From contig CACRXP010000427.1 in assembly GCA_902702965.1 (NCBI GenBank), positions 113,849 to 177,848 of the forward strand: a stretch of DNA of 64,000 nt, read 5' to 3'. Under the pieces are notes generated by a model, which did no database searches, was not told the DNA's origin, and saw only the letters and a program-made list of their open reading frames with translations. The DNA is from Spirometra erinaceieuropaei. Its lineage: Eukaryota > Platyhelminthes > Cestoda > Diphyllobothriidea > Diphyllobothriidae. Both the position numbers and the translations under genes were made by a program. Below are positions 12,985-24,786 of the stretch, in pieces (the stretch's first letter is position 1; every line of letters starts with the position of its first letter).

Positions 12985-13555
12985 CTTTGCCCACCAGTCA
13001 ACGAGGTGCGGAGGCACTACAGACGACTGGTCCTCCTCCAAGTCAGATGTGTCAGATACCTCGTCAGCAGATGCATCTTCTTCCTCCGACGACAAATCTG
13101 CCACTGACATGGCATCACTGTCCTCATCCTCAGGGTCATTCCCGGCAACCCGGCGCCGCGTTAGCTCAACGCCTCGATCGTGCATTTGAGCGACCGCCTC
13201 CCTCGCCTCCTTGTCGTACTTTGCCCGAATTCGTTGCAGCTTTGCAAACTTCCCCCCACGCTTGTGCCGCAAACTGGCGCGCTCTCTGGCACGACTCAGT
13301 TCGACCTCATGAAGGCGCTCGGCGAAGGCCTTGGGATTGTTCTGTCGCAGAAGTGCAATCTCCTTTTCGAATTCCTTCATGTTACGACGTTTCAGGCGAC
13401 GATGATAGTTTTTGCTCTTGATACGACTCTGTAGTTTGGCCTTTCGCAAAGCAGCGACCTCGCGCAGACGTCGTTTCATCTGGTCAGAGGCTTTTATGGC
13501 CATTTTTCGAGCCAGCTCAAGGTCTGCAGCCTGTTCTTTGTCCAGCTCGGAAGGC
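12985..13555 (-). CDS. UTP14: UTP14, central conserved region exon
   Basis: This 571-nt exon encodes about 190 residues of Utp14. It carries the hallmark basic block KSKNYHRRLKRR (family: KIKSK-x-YH), followed by a helical stretch and ERASLRHKRGGKFAK (family: ERMSLKH-x-N-x-GKWAK). Then come RAKYDKEAREAVAQ (family: AKYD-x-EAR-x-A) and a very acidic Ser/Asp/Glu segment (EDEDSDAMSVADLSSEEED). The acceptor is CCATTCTAG before base 13555, entering at codon position 3; the donor AAG|GTATGG follows base 12985 in phase 0. Coding appears to continue left of the acceptor up to 13629, but that part has no family similarity and reads through the pyrimidine tract. Roughly the first half of the protein (several hundred residues in animal homologues) must come from exons at higher coordinates or outside the window. 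Confidence 0.88.
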
Positions 13556-16500
13556 CTAGAATGGAAGTAAGCCATATGGAAAAGGTTCTGCCGAGTAACT
13601 CGGATAGCTGTTTTACACACCAAACACAAAATAAACTGGTTAGTATTGAATAAGTTGTATGCGAATGCACCGGCTCAAAGTATAGAGCGGAAGCAGAGTA
13701 CTATGCGCTATATAGTTTGATATAATAAATGGAGGAGTCAAGTGGGCCCAAGAAAAAGGCGGTGGCCAAGGCCAGACAATTTGTCAATTAGGCACGATTC
13801 CGTTATACGTGGAGAGGGCAGAAAGCGAAACCTGGAGCGTGGCCATATTGAACAGGAAACTTCTCTGTCAATGATTTTACAAGGAACGGTGTGCGCGCTC
13901 GGATATGCAGTCACATAGTCATTTGCCTTACCTGTTCTCTCAAGCTACGTCGTCGGCGCCATCCTTTTGGCGAAATTTTGAAAGTCTGAGGCGGTCAGAG
14001 AGAGAGCGTCTGTATTCGTAGTTATGTCCGATGAACATAATTTCGGTTTTGCCGGTTACACACAAGAGCAGACATCATACAAGAGTGCAGTCCATGCTCT
14101 GCGATCAATAAGTGGGCTCCGGAAATCGATTTCCAGGTAGACTACCATTTCTGACCATAAAAAACGTCAGAACCGGCATCCTTCCCAGACCTGACTTAAC
14201 CACGTCTGTCTACTTTAATGAGCCGTCACAACGACGACGCCAACCAAGGCAGCAATTCGGATTCGATCACAGCGTGTCAGTTAGACGGTCAAAGTGCTCT
14301 TTGGAGCACCTGGAAAACCAAATCCCAATCAATAGGATTTTGAATTGAGAAAATATTCCCAAATTTCGCGAACCATGTTTCAAACGCAGTGTACAGAGAG
14401 CAAGTACTTCGTCATTAACGCTGACTCCCTTTAGGGTTATGCAGTCTCCCTATTCCTTAATGAAGCGGTAGACGTTACCCTTATCACAACACCACCTAAC
14501 TACGAACGTTCAGGTGGGTCAAAAACTTTTCTGGTCCACAACATGGAGCTACTGCGAACTGAGCATTACGAAAACAGAAGTTTTGCCCAAAGACTTGACA
14601 TGGTGAGAAGTGTTCGTTCATTTATGTTACAAGAGGTTAAACGCGGTTGATTGCCATGTGGAAAAGACGCTGCACCGACATGACTTCAGGAAAAAAAGTA
14701 TGCTCGTCCAATTCTTCTTTGGAGCGCCAGCAAACAACTGCGCAGCGCCAAGATATCAAGTGGTCGACCGGCACTCTCATTTGTGATAATTTCCAGTTAA
14801 TTATCCACCCAGTCGCGTGTGGCAGGTTTACCACGTCACTGAACTCGGCACAGGACAGGATCCCGATTGAAGTCGGGTCAGTCTGCATAACAAAAGCACG
14901 AGTGTGACCCGCGAGGTAGGCGTTCTCGTGATCAGCTCTCGTTGTGTAAATTCGAGTCCTCAGTTTACCACCCCGACGCCTTCACCGGCCAGGACAAAAC
15001 GACATCTCGGACTATTTTGTCTTCATGTCTGCTAAGTTTATGATTGAGCTATCCCAAAGGAATTGCAATAAGAGTACAGTCGACTGGCTGTGCTTATAAC
15101 TAGTAGTAGTTGTTTTGGGTGTTGCGATTGGAGGAGGGACGGGAGAATACTTACAGCCGGAGGATACCCTCTGACAGCAAGCGCTATGGCTGATCCCGGT
15201 AGAAAGGTCATCCTAGCTGGCGCTTACATCATGTGCCTGACTGATCGTATGGGCGATTTCGTCTCTGACTCGCCCGTTTAACAGAGGGTAACAGAAGCTG
15301 TCTAACAGCCCGTGAACATAATTGCCAACCACAACCAAACAAATATCAGCGATCGCATTTACCGAGGTCATCGTTTTAATTTTGAACAGTTTATTCCCGG
15401 ATTCCCCTCGGCGCTTCATGCCGATATTGGACAGCGCACTGCGCTTGCGCAAAAGATTCTGAGTTCAAAAATGGTATGAATGAAATTATGACCGCAGACC
15501 AAGGAAATCTGGGGAAGGGCGCGATTCATTAATCCTGAAATAAGACGACACTAACAGACACCGTTCAGCCGGGACATTGATGACAATTTCTCTGTGTTAC
15601 AGATGAGTTAGTGTCGGAAAAAAAGAAAACGACATACAATACATGAATAAAACATTCTACGCCATATCTGGGAATGTTTGTATTTGCACCAAGGGGCAAA
15701 GATCGAACCACCTGGCACTACAGTCAACACCCTTCTACTATGCGGCTGCGAGAACTGGGCTCTCCGCGCAGCTGGCTTGTGAAGACTCGACACACTTAAT
15801 AACGTACTGCCGGAGTACTGCAGCTTCGGCTGTCCCTAAAGCGGAACTCCAATGCTAACTCGGGACGCTTCTTGGTGATGCAGTGAGTAGTCGACATTTA
15901 ACATAGTGTGACTGAACGTTCTTCAGACTAAAGGGGACGCAGCCTCAGCGTAAACTCAATGAATTACCGTGCAAGCTGGTGCAGAGACCGTACCACCAAA
16001 CCTGAAAAACAGAAATATTTCGTCAACCCAGACAGAAGGGGCCTCGGGAGCGGCAGTCTTCGGTTTCCCAAATAGAATACCAAGGGCATGAGAACGGCTG
16101 ATGAATTAATCGCTAGCTGCAGATCATGTGTATCACTTGGCCGGATAAGTCAATGCCGTTGTACTTGGGATTGCTAAACGCATGGTTGACAAGTTAAGAT
16201 ATGAACTGTTAACGGGAAAGAAACGGATGATGACAGAGGCGATTATGAGCGTTATCACTGCGCTTATCCAGATTACTCCGTAACAGTTGACGAAAGTCAA
16301 TTCATAGACAATGGGGCTTCTCAGAGCTTTCAATGCAGGATCTTTTACAGCAGATGGGCATATTATGCCTTTACTGTTTTCCGCGTTCAAGAAAATAGTG
16401 AGAATTTTTAGTGTGGCATATAAAACTAATTGACTTACACTACGTTATTATTTGTATAGAGTGCACTGAATAGACGGCCGCGTAAATCGGAAGTGTCTGA

Positions 16501-19500
16501 TGAGACGGCCTCGATTTCTTTAATGTGCTTCTCTTCCCTCGCCTCCTTGGAAGTGGAAAACTGGACAGCATTGCTTGGCAAAGGAAATACAAGTTGGTCA
16601 GCCAGACGGTTTTGGTGAACAGGACCCTTCCATAANNNNNNNNNNNNNNNNNNNNNNNNNNNNNNNNNNNNNNNNNNNNNNNNNNNNNNNNNNNNNNNNN
16701 NNNNNNNNNNNNNNNNNNNNNNNNNNNNNNNNGGGCTTATCTCTAGTGCTTCACGTCACCGCATGTGTGCTGCCGTTTACGTCTTCGGCCGCTTCACATG
16801 GGGAGGACGATGTTACCAGGGAGGGGAGTTATTAATTGAGTGGAATGTTACTTATCCAACGGAATGAGTGCCCTGGTCGACAGTATGAGTAAATGTAAAT
16901 CTAGAATTGTTCGGGAGAGTCGTCGACAGAATTAGCTTTGAATCCTTCAGTGGAGATAACATTTGACGACGGTAGGGTGAAGGACAACTATTAGCTGTCC
17001 GTAGACTGCGGATCGTGTGCTCATATATATACTTGCGAAATCTATTGAAGTACTGATGATTGGCAGTTACACCCAAGAGCGGAGAGACAAAAAGGGAGAT
17101 GAACAGGGCATGAATTTAGGGATTACAAAAATGTTTGTCAAAGGATAGATTCAGCTTTTCGATGGTCAGGCACTCTTTCAAGGTGGAACACTGTGGAATC
17201 TCCAGCTGGATAGTGTGCCTGAGCCCACTCATCACTTTAATAAAAAGTATCGTTTTTATCACCGATCGTCTTCTGTGGTTTCCTGCATTCTATCAGCTTA
17301 CTATTTGGCCTATTGCCCCACCCTTAAACCAACCCCCAGTCACCACCATTCCCGTATGACATGATTCACAGTCTACGGAGAACTAATTTGGGTCATTTAC
17401 TCTACTGTTGCCACACGTTTTGCAGGGGTGAAGTTACGTAACCCATAGGTAGGGGTATGCAAATCTAGGCTTTAGACTGTGAAGCATATGCTCATGTATA
17501 TGTGTGCACAGTTTAGCCTGAAGCCCGCAGGTTGTCCAAATGGACTTAGTTTTAGTTGAGAAAACATTGGCGCCGCAACTCTAAGCAGAAGACTAGTTCG
17601 AAGGACCATCGGGTGACAGTTAACCGTCCAATTGTTTAAACAATTGTTTGGAGAACCCCACATTTAACCGAGGTCAAAAAAGCAACAAAATAATCGTGGT
17701 AACATGACGATAAAGGCAAATTTAAAAGCGCCTCTGGCTAGCAAACGATGGTTACCATCAGTGGATCGAATTTAAGCCAAGATAAACTTTAAGGGCGGTA
17801 AGAGGCCAACACGCGAGTCCCTTAACGTAAGTGCGCGGGGAGTACTACCTAATTTAAACTAATCTATCAGAATGTTGGGATTTTGATTTAAAGGCTGGCT
17901 ATATAAATATTCAGTCTACTGGGGTACTAAAAAAGGCCTGATAATTTTCTGGCAGAAGTTCTTAGGCTGGAAAACTCAAAGGGGACATTTATCGTTCTCC
18001 AGAAATACGAATGTGTTGCCAGGGCTAGGTAGTAAGCATGGGTATCAACATCAAACTGCCTGAAACGATTTGTAAAGGTTTATATACGAATAGAAGCGAA
18101 AAGCAAAAGATGGACATTAACAGTTAACCGAAAAACAAAGCGTTCAGGATGACAAATGGGGTAAAGCTAAAAAGCGAAAAGTTTGATGTCCACAAAAGAA
18201 GCATACCCCTCCTTCGATCAATAAACTGAACAAAAAAGTCAAGTGTGCAGGAGAAACCGAGCAACGCAATTAGAAACCACGATCCAAGAGAAATTTCCTG
18301 CAAAAACTGAGCATATGTACGGAACTTGAATCCATATTCCGGGCTCTGCGGATAAGCGACGCGCCTACTCTTCCAGCTGTTTCCTAATCCCTGCTTTAAA
18401 AAAAATTTCATTGAGGTGACACGTTATTTTTCCCTTTAAACCGTTTTGATACATCGAAAGGATGGCATTCGATAAGTCCGAAACCGTTTTGTTCACATTT
18501 ATTTTCCAAATGTAGTCCGTAAACAAAATACTGAAGAGAGTTCTCTTTTATGCCCGTCTTTCTTGTTTTGCTTTGGATTGTGAAACATCTCTAGCAGTTC
18601 AGCTTCAGAAGACATCTGTGCAAGCATCTGTATAGGCAGGCAAGCCCTCCCCGGCGGGTACCTTTGCCGTTTTTTGCATTTTAACGCTTGCCAAACGCTG
18701 ATGTTATCTGTAGCCATGACTTCCCTACGGTCCAGTTCTGTCTTGCTACCATTAGCTTAGATCAGCGGCTGCTAGCAGTCTTTACATTTTCTCGGTCCAA
18801 TGCTAACTCATTCACCGGAATAAACGCGCAGGACGTCAAAGCATGTGTCAGAAGACGGTTGGAATAACTCCGATATTTTTGTGATTAAACTAGCAGTGAA
18901 TCGATAAAACCCAAGGAATACTAACAATGATGTTCGAGATGATCAGGCGAGCAGTCTCGCAAATGACACCAGCACGTGGTGGACAGTTTAAAAGCAAACG
19001 ACGACAGTTCGACCCTCATGACCGAGGATGCCCACTGCGTGCTCCACAGCAGCGTGAGAGTAGGCACGTTGACTTGTGCGTGAATTAGTTCAAACTGTTA
19101 GTAGACTTGCACAGCATCCGCCACAATCTCTCCTTTGCCTGAGCCGGTGTTGATACCAAGTCAAGAAGGCCGGAGGTAGAAGAGGCCTCAGGTGGTGGGC
19201 GCGGCCGCATCCGCGTCAAGGCATACCACCACATACCTGGCCCGCAACCAGCACTTGGACAGTATTTTGGCCAACAATAAAAATATGCGGAGAGACAGGG
19301 ATCTCACTGTGCGCGACATGGACCGGCTACCGCACCCAGAATGCGTGCATATGTTCTGATGCGCATTTCGACAAAACCTGCCAGAATCCGGTCTAGCCCC
19401 GCGTCGATCCAGCACATCTATAGCGTCGCCCGTTTTAGGGAAAATGAAACCAAACGACAATCAGGAGCAATGAACGAAGAACGACGGGGATGGACGAGAT

Positions 19501-20399
19501 GGGATGCAAAGATAGAGGAAACGTTGCCTGGATGATGGCTAAATGTTAATATACATTTGATGGCAAATAAAACAAAAATCTAAACATTGGCATGCGGGAC
19601 ACGAAAAGGACCTTGAGTGCTTAAGAACTCAACGACGGGTAGTTCGCTTCTAATTGGTACTGACACTGGCTTCTCTTAGCATGTACATAGATATCGAGGT
19701 TTGTCTGTCGATAAGCTATTTATTGGGGCTAATTACCTGATTCCTATCGCAAAGTTAATTTATTTTTACCACGCAATTCAGTTTTTCATGGCACCCCCGT
19801 GACTTATGTTCTCTTAAATGGTAATCTCCCTTCCAAATGTTTCTCTCCCTCCTGTCTGGCAAATTTGATTTACAAAACACTGGATACTCGAAGTGAAGGT
19901 CCAAGTGGTCACTCGGTCCATCCCATAGATGAGGCACGTTTTCCTCCTCCCGGATAAGGATAAAGTAAGGAAATTTCGGCTATTGTTCTCCCCTTGTCAG
20001 TGTGTCTAAAGTAACATTCTGACACAGAAAGGTATTTCTTGTCCATTGTGGCATTTTTGATTAGTGTTGTCTGATAGAACTTGTGCGGTACCTGCTTGCT
20101 GGTTTACAGCAGGGGCATTAAAATCGCCAGTAATTCGGACCTCTTTCTTCTCTCTGGGTTTTTAAACTTCGGTTATGAGGAGGAGATCATTGCCAGATTA
20201 TGAATAGACGAAAAATTCATTAACAGTGTCTTTCGTTTACTTACTTTCAAACACTGTAATGACGCCATAAACGAGAAAGTTGTTAGATTAACAAGGTCCT
20301 CATGCTCCTCACCATTCGAATTGGCTCCCAATCAAAAAGGTTTCCTACGGGACGGAGCCTTCGAACCACACACTAACATTGGAATTTAGGTGCGACCGG
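13556..20399. other. Non-coding or unassigned stretch upstream of UTP14
   Basis: The missing 5' exons of UTP14 should lie on the minus strand here or beyond, but no frame shows the family's N-terminal motifs. Minus-strand frames at 18499-18717 and 18124-18411 look mildly protein-like; the second is hydrophobic. They lack consistent splice sites or known domains. The assembly gap at 16636-16732 could hide an exon. A perfect 18-bp palindrome, CAATTGTTTAAACAATTG, lies at 17629-17646. Confidence 0.4.
16636..16732. other. Assembly gap (97 N)
   Basis: A run of N bases. Its true length and content are unknown. Any open frame crossing it is artefactual. Confidence 0.99.
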
Positions 20400-20690
20400 G
20401 CAGACCGTCTGCTTAGTCGGTCAGGTCTGTGCCTATCTGCATCAAACCTGATAGCTCTCCGGAGGTTGACATGGTCAGCTAGCTTGATGGCGCTGCAACC
20501 CAGATTGTCGACACGTCCTTTGGTGTAAACGAGGAAAAGAAACGGTCAGCGGGCAGAGTTCTGATAATATCAAGTGAAATAGAGCAAGGCGTTGACCTTG
20601 ACGCATCAGTGCATACGGTTCACGATCTGTATGTGAGAAATTCTGTGATACACATCAGAAGCTTGCCTCTTGTGAATTAGACATTTGTGT
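20400..20690 (-). pseudogene. LINE family A reverse transcriptase fragment (copy A1)
   Basis: Read on the minus strand, this segment gives a decayed piece of the reverse transcriptase palm around the catalytic site. The bases complementary to about 20420-20540 translate to VYTKGRVDNLGCSAIKLAD followed by HVNLRRAIRFDADRH. This parallels IYVDDAARDLDCEVAMFADDMKIW in copy A2, with FADD decayed to LADH. The sequence to its right resembles the corresponding part of copy A3 at nucleotide level. It is too decayed to encode an enzyme. Confidence 0.6.
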
Positions 20691-20788
20691 AAACGCTATC
20701 GAACGCCTATCTTTTATCTGTGTAGTTGATATCAGTCCTGCCGTCCCCCTTCCTCCACCTCCTCTTGCTCCTCCTCGAGTGCACTTAC

Positions 20789-20942
20789 CCACTCTTCAAC
20801 CGACAACAACAAACTGGAAAGGCCAGAACGGTTCCGGTCAATGCCGTGTTGGAACCTTGAATGCAGGTAATTCTCCCCCAGTAACTTCAATGTCGAATAC
20901 TCAAGTGTGATTTCCATTACATTACAACAGATGCTGGTTTGG
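20789..20942 (-). CDS. Candidate internal exon of an unknown gene
   Basis: The minus strand shows a good acceptor (TTATCCTTCCCTCAG) before base 20942 and a strong donor (TGG|GTAAGT) after base 20789. They enclose 154 nt with an open frame of 51 residues that looks protein-like, including EYSTLKLLGENYLHSRF and SGLSSLLLSVEEW. I do not recognise a family. Copy A1 lies on its left and copy A2 starts to its right, so an unrecognised repeat is also possible. Downstream of the donor the frame continues into a Glu-rich stretch that is the complement of a CCT/CTC tract and is probably not coding. Confidence 0.28.
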
Positions 20943-21103
20943 CTGAGGGAAGGATAACCGCTCACTTGTCTTCGAGACGTGGCTCCATTTATATCGTATA
21001 AAGATTTACTGTCTTCCATTCCAATGTCAGTCTCTCATACTCAAAGGATGAGCGAAAGACATGCACGGATGGCATGGAGAGTTCGCTCGCCAATTTCTTC
21101 AAA

Positions 21104-23490
21104 AACTTCAACGCACCAGGAACAAACTGGAATGCCCTCCAAGCGTCAGGTCCAAAATCGGCATTCGATTACCGCCTGCTGAGCAAGACATTAAATGCGT
21201 GCCTCACACAACATGTAATGTTCCCAACGAGAACACGTGAAGGACAAAGGGCAAACTGTCTGGATCTGGTCTTTACGAAAACACCAGACAGCATAGACGA
21301 AATCGCCTCCATGCCGCCCCTTGGCCGAAGTGATACGTAGTGCTTATGTGGGATTATTCGTTATTCTCCATTTCACACACTCCAGGCCACAAAAGGCGTA
21401 ATGTTTGGCGGGGCGATTTCAATCAGATGAGGGCAGACTTATCCGGTCTTGACTGGGGCTCTTTGTTTACGGGAAGTGCCAACGATGACTGGGAGCTGTT
21501 CAAGAATGTCCTTCTGCAGCTCATCAACAACCACTGCCCACTGACTAGTGTAAGACTGAACAAACGCCCTGGGTGGCTAAATAGCAACCTCAAGAAAGAA
21601 ATCAACTGGAAGCACAAATTGTGGAGAAAATACTGCGTCACTAGACAAGCTGAATGCTTCAACACCTACAAGACACAGAGGAACAAACTGAGGAAACTGA
21701 TAATTCAGACGCGGCGGGAATTCGAGAAGAACTTGCTACAAAAAGCAACGCAGAACTCAAAATTGCTCTACAGCTACCTCCGACGAAGTACAAGGAACAG
21801 GCATCAAATCCCCTTGATAAAGACTACTGATGGCGTTGAGATCGCTGATAGTAGGGATAAAGCTGCGTATTTTTCACGGTTTTTCCAATCAGTCTATACA
21901 AACGAGGCAAGGTTCCTTCCTCCCTCCACAGAAGAACTGCCGACTCCAAGCGTCAGTGATATACTCTTATCCGAAGGCATTGTCCGAAGAGAATTAGAGG
22001 CATTGAACGAATCGCAGTCGCCAGGACCAGACGAGATTCCATCCAAGCTTCTGAAGGAACTTGCCCGTGAGCTCTCTGTGCCTTTGTCGATGCTCTTTCA
22101 AACGTCATTTGACACTGGAACACTTCCTGTCGATTGGAAGCTGGCGCATATTACTCCTCTACACAAAGGAGGTAACAGGGCAGCGACGACAAATTATCGG
22201 CCCATAAGCTTGACATGCATTCTCTGCAAAGTTATGGAAAGGATCATAAAGTGTGAACTAATGCAATTCCTGGAAGTTCACGGCCTGCTATCAAAATGCC
22301 AACATGGGTTCCGAAAAGGAAGATCCTGAACGACAAACCTGCTGCAATCTCTCCAGAGCTGGACCCAAGCTCTCGACGACAGGCACGCGGTCCACATAGC
22401 CTTCATCGACTTCCAGAAGGCTTTCGACACTGTGCCACACCAAAGGCTCTTACATAAGCTGAAAAAAATAGGGATCGGTGGCAACTTCCATAAATGGATC
22501 GAAAACTTCCTTGTGGGTCGACAGCAGGTTGTGTGCGTCGGTCGGGGAAAATCAGATCCGGCTATGGTCGAAAGTGGTGTCCCCCAGGGTTCAGTACTGG
22601 GACCCATTTTGTTCCTTATCTACGTGGACGATGCCGCAAGAGATTTGGACTGTGAAGTAGCAATGTTTGCGGACGACATGAAGATATGGAGTGTAATTCG
22701 TGGTCCTGCCGATGAAGACAGACTGCAGATGAACCTGAATCGGTTGGAGGAGTGGTCAAACCGTTGGCTTCTGCGGTTCAACGTTGCCAAATGTAGCATA
22801 CTTCGCCTAGGCAACACAGCCAGATCCGCCAGCACAAGAGGCTACTTTCTGGGCGGTGCAGCCCTACAAGAGGTCGAAGCCCAGAAGGACCTCGGTGTGC
22901 TTACGACGAGTTCCCTAAAACCATCCGCCCACTGTTCGAGGGTGGCAAAAACCGCAATGTCCGTACTGTACGCCATTAAGCGTGCGTTTATGGACTTTGA
23001 CGAAGAAGCCTTCTCTAAGACATTCGGAACATTCGTCCGGCCGCATTTAGAGTACGGCATACAAGCTTGGAGGCCGTGGGCTGTTGTGGATCAAAACTGC
23101 CTCGAAAGAGTCCAGAGGAGAGCCACGAAGATGGTTAGGGGTCAAAGCTCCTTTCCTTATGCGACCCGCCTAGTAAATCTGAAACTCTTTCCTTTGAGTT
23201 ACAGGCAACTTCGCGGAGATCTCTTGCAAGCCTTCCGCATTGTAAAGGGGTTGGATTGCAGTCTGGCCTTGGAGGACTTTTTTGAATTCGCTACCACGAC
23301 CAACCTCCGAGGTCACCCGTTAAAACTGCGCACTCAGCAGGCACGGCTGGATGTGCGGAAGTTCTCCTTCTCGGTTCGGGTGGTCAAACCGTGGAATGAG
23401 CTTCCCGCAGATGTTGTGATGTCACCATTCATACAAACTTTTAAAAAGAATCTGGACATATTTATGTTCCGAAATGACCAAGAGCGATGA
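21104..23490 (+). pseudogene. ORF2 of copy A2: endonuclease remnant, reverse transcriptase, C-terminal domain
   Basis: The end of the apurinic-like endonuclease is visible at 21104-21335 (NFNAPGTNW ... CLDLVFTKTPDSIDE ... PPLGRSD). A frame change at about 21333-21337, consistent with one lost base after RSD, joins it to the reverse transcriptase frame (21340-23490). That frame contains SPGPDEIPSKLLK, NYRPISLTCILCKVMERI, QHGFRKGRS, AFIDFQKAFDTVPH, GVPQGSVLGPILF, and the catalytic FADD at 22665-22676. A single in-frame TGA at 22327-22329 follows GFRKGRS, where relatives have a Cys codon; the same frame resumes directly after it. The C-terminal region (LERVQRRATKMVRG ... LSYRQLRGDLLQAF ... WNELPADVV) is intact to the TGA at 23488. 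So the copy carries only two disabling lesions plus the truncation. Confidence 0.88.
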
Positions 23491-23644
23491 GAAGTCGAGC
23501 TCACCCCCTGTAACTCCTTCTCATTTTGTCCCACCATTATGGGCGTGTTCGAACTATTTCAGCCCAGAACATCTATCTGTACACCACACATTTTTTACGT
23601 TGCAAATAGGGTACTCAAAGGCTTACGCCTATTTCCCTCAATAA

Positions 23645-23668
23645 ACTGAACTGAACTGAACTGAACTG
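23645..23668 (+). repeat. (ACTGA)n 3' tail of LINE copy A2
   Basis: Nearly five perfect ACTGA units immediately after AATAA at the 3' end of the element. Copy A3 ends in a related but eroded tail on the opposite strand near 24787 (complement reads AATAAATTGACTTAACTG). This supports the repeat as the family's normal terminus and not a chance microsatellite. Confidence 0.9.
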
Positions 23669-23669
23669 T

Positions 23670-24786
23670 ATACTATCCGAACTCGAAAATGCATGCTCAT
23701 TGAGAATTTGCGGCGCTTCTCCGCGACAGCTGCTGCAATGAATATTGATTCAAACGGTGGGTCGACTTTTACAACAGGATTGTTACAAGTGCGAGCACGA
23801 AAATTCAGCTCCCTGGTAAATATGTAAACAAAGAACTGTTTCAGGCCTTCAAGTTTCCGGTCATTTTTAAAGAATTCTCCGCCACTCCTAAATTCTGAAA
23901 GATGGTCTTTGTTTTTAAGTGCCTGTTGATAAAATAGAATAAAATCTCATTGGTCTGCTGAATGATTTTGGATATACAGCCCTTCCCTATCCAACGTATC
24001 CATGTTTTCACAACATCTTTTTATGATGAAATTCTTCGGGGTTGCGTGGTAGGTCGGTTTCCCTAAATTTCTCCCATTGCCTATTTTTCTTCCGTAACTG
24101 TCGACCAAGATCACTTTTTAAACTGGCAGAGCGGCTAGTTATTTTAACTTCCCTGGAAAACAAGACCAAAGCAGACCCAGTGAACTCTTTCTAAACGATC
24201 CTATCCACTTTCTGAGTCTCCACGAGCAACACCCCGATTTGGTGGACAACAACACAATTCTGATCATGCTAAAATCTGCTTTATTTATATTCCGCTGACA
24301 CTCAGAATTCAGCGAATTATCCCATTATAGCGTGCTATGATCGGACGTCCTGATTGGTGTACTACAACACACTTCGTCAACGTGGGAGTAATCTTAGCTG
24401 AAGACTAGAATCGGATAACTGGTTCTCTGGTTCACTTCAAATCTCGCTCATTCTCTATATTTTGTTCCAAAGCAGGTTACGTGTGAGGTCTACTCGCTTG
24501 GAGTCGACGGAACTATCAAAAAAAGTAACTCCTTTTGGCTTGTCGTTTTTTGTCCAAGTGGGGGAACGACTCAGTAGTGCACTGGCTTATTTGATGACCT
24601 GTAAACTGTCCGTAATTCCAAATTGTCCGCATTTATCTTCTTTATCCTTATCCGGACGAGCTCACATTCGATACGCAGGGTGTGCGTTCATTCAACCGAT
24701 GAAATTTATGACCATAGATACGCAAGTTCAATCCTTTTTTCTAATACATCCAATTCAGACCGATGACGCAACGCATTGCTTAATGA
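23670..24786. other. Sequence between LINE copies A2 and A3; nothing supported
   Basis: About 1.1 kb with no domain-bearing frame. The 114-codon plus-strand frame at 24462-24806 has no recognisable similarity and overlaps the 3' tail of copy A3 on the other strand. Confidence 0.45.

Larger units (their letters stand above)
21104..23669 (+). mobile_element. CR1/Jockey-group non-LTR retrotransposon, 5'-truncated (copy A2)
   Basis: Similarity to the family begins inside the endonuclease domain at about 21104 (NFNAPGTNW, where families have GDFNAP). It runs through reverse transcriptase and the C-terminal region to a short 3' UTR. The UTR ends in AATAAACTGA and an (ACTGA)n microsatellite at 23645-23668, about 4.8 units. 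A 5' truncation plus a short tandem-repeat tail instead of poly(A) is the usual signature of CR1-clade insertions. No clear target-site duplication was seen. It is the best preserved member of family A in the window. Confidence 0.88.

Noticed and set aside
16490..16530. CTGATGAG...CTCGA resembling a hammerhead ribozyme core
   Set aside because: A GAG/CTC stem could form, but the required GAAA after stem II reads GATT, and no flanking stems were found.
18124..18717. Two neighbouring minus-strand frames (72 and 95 codons), one hydrophobic
   Set aside because: They lie in different frames with no good donor/acceptor pair between them and no recognisable family. Not UTP14 N-terminal sequence.
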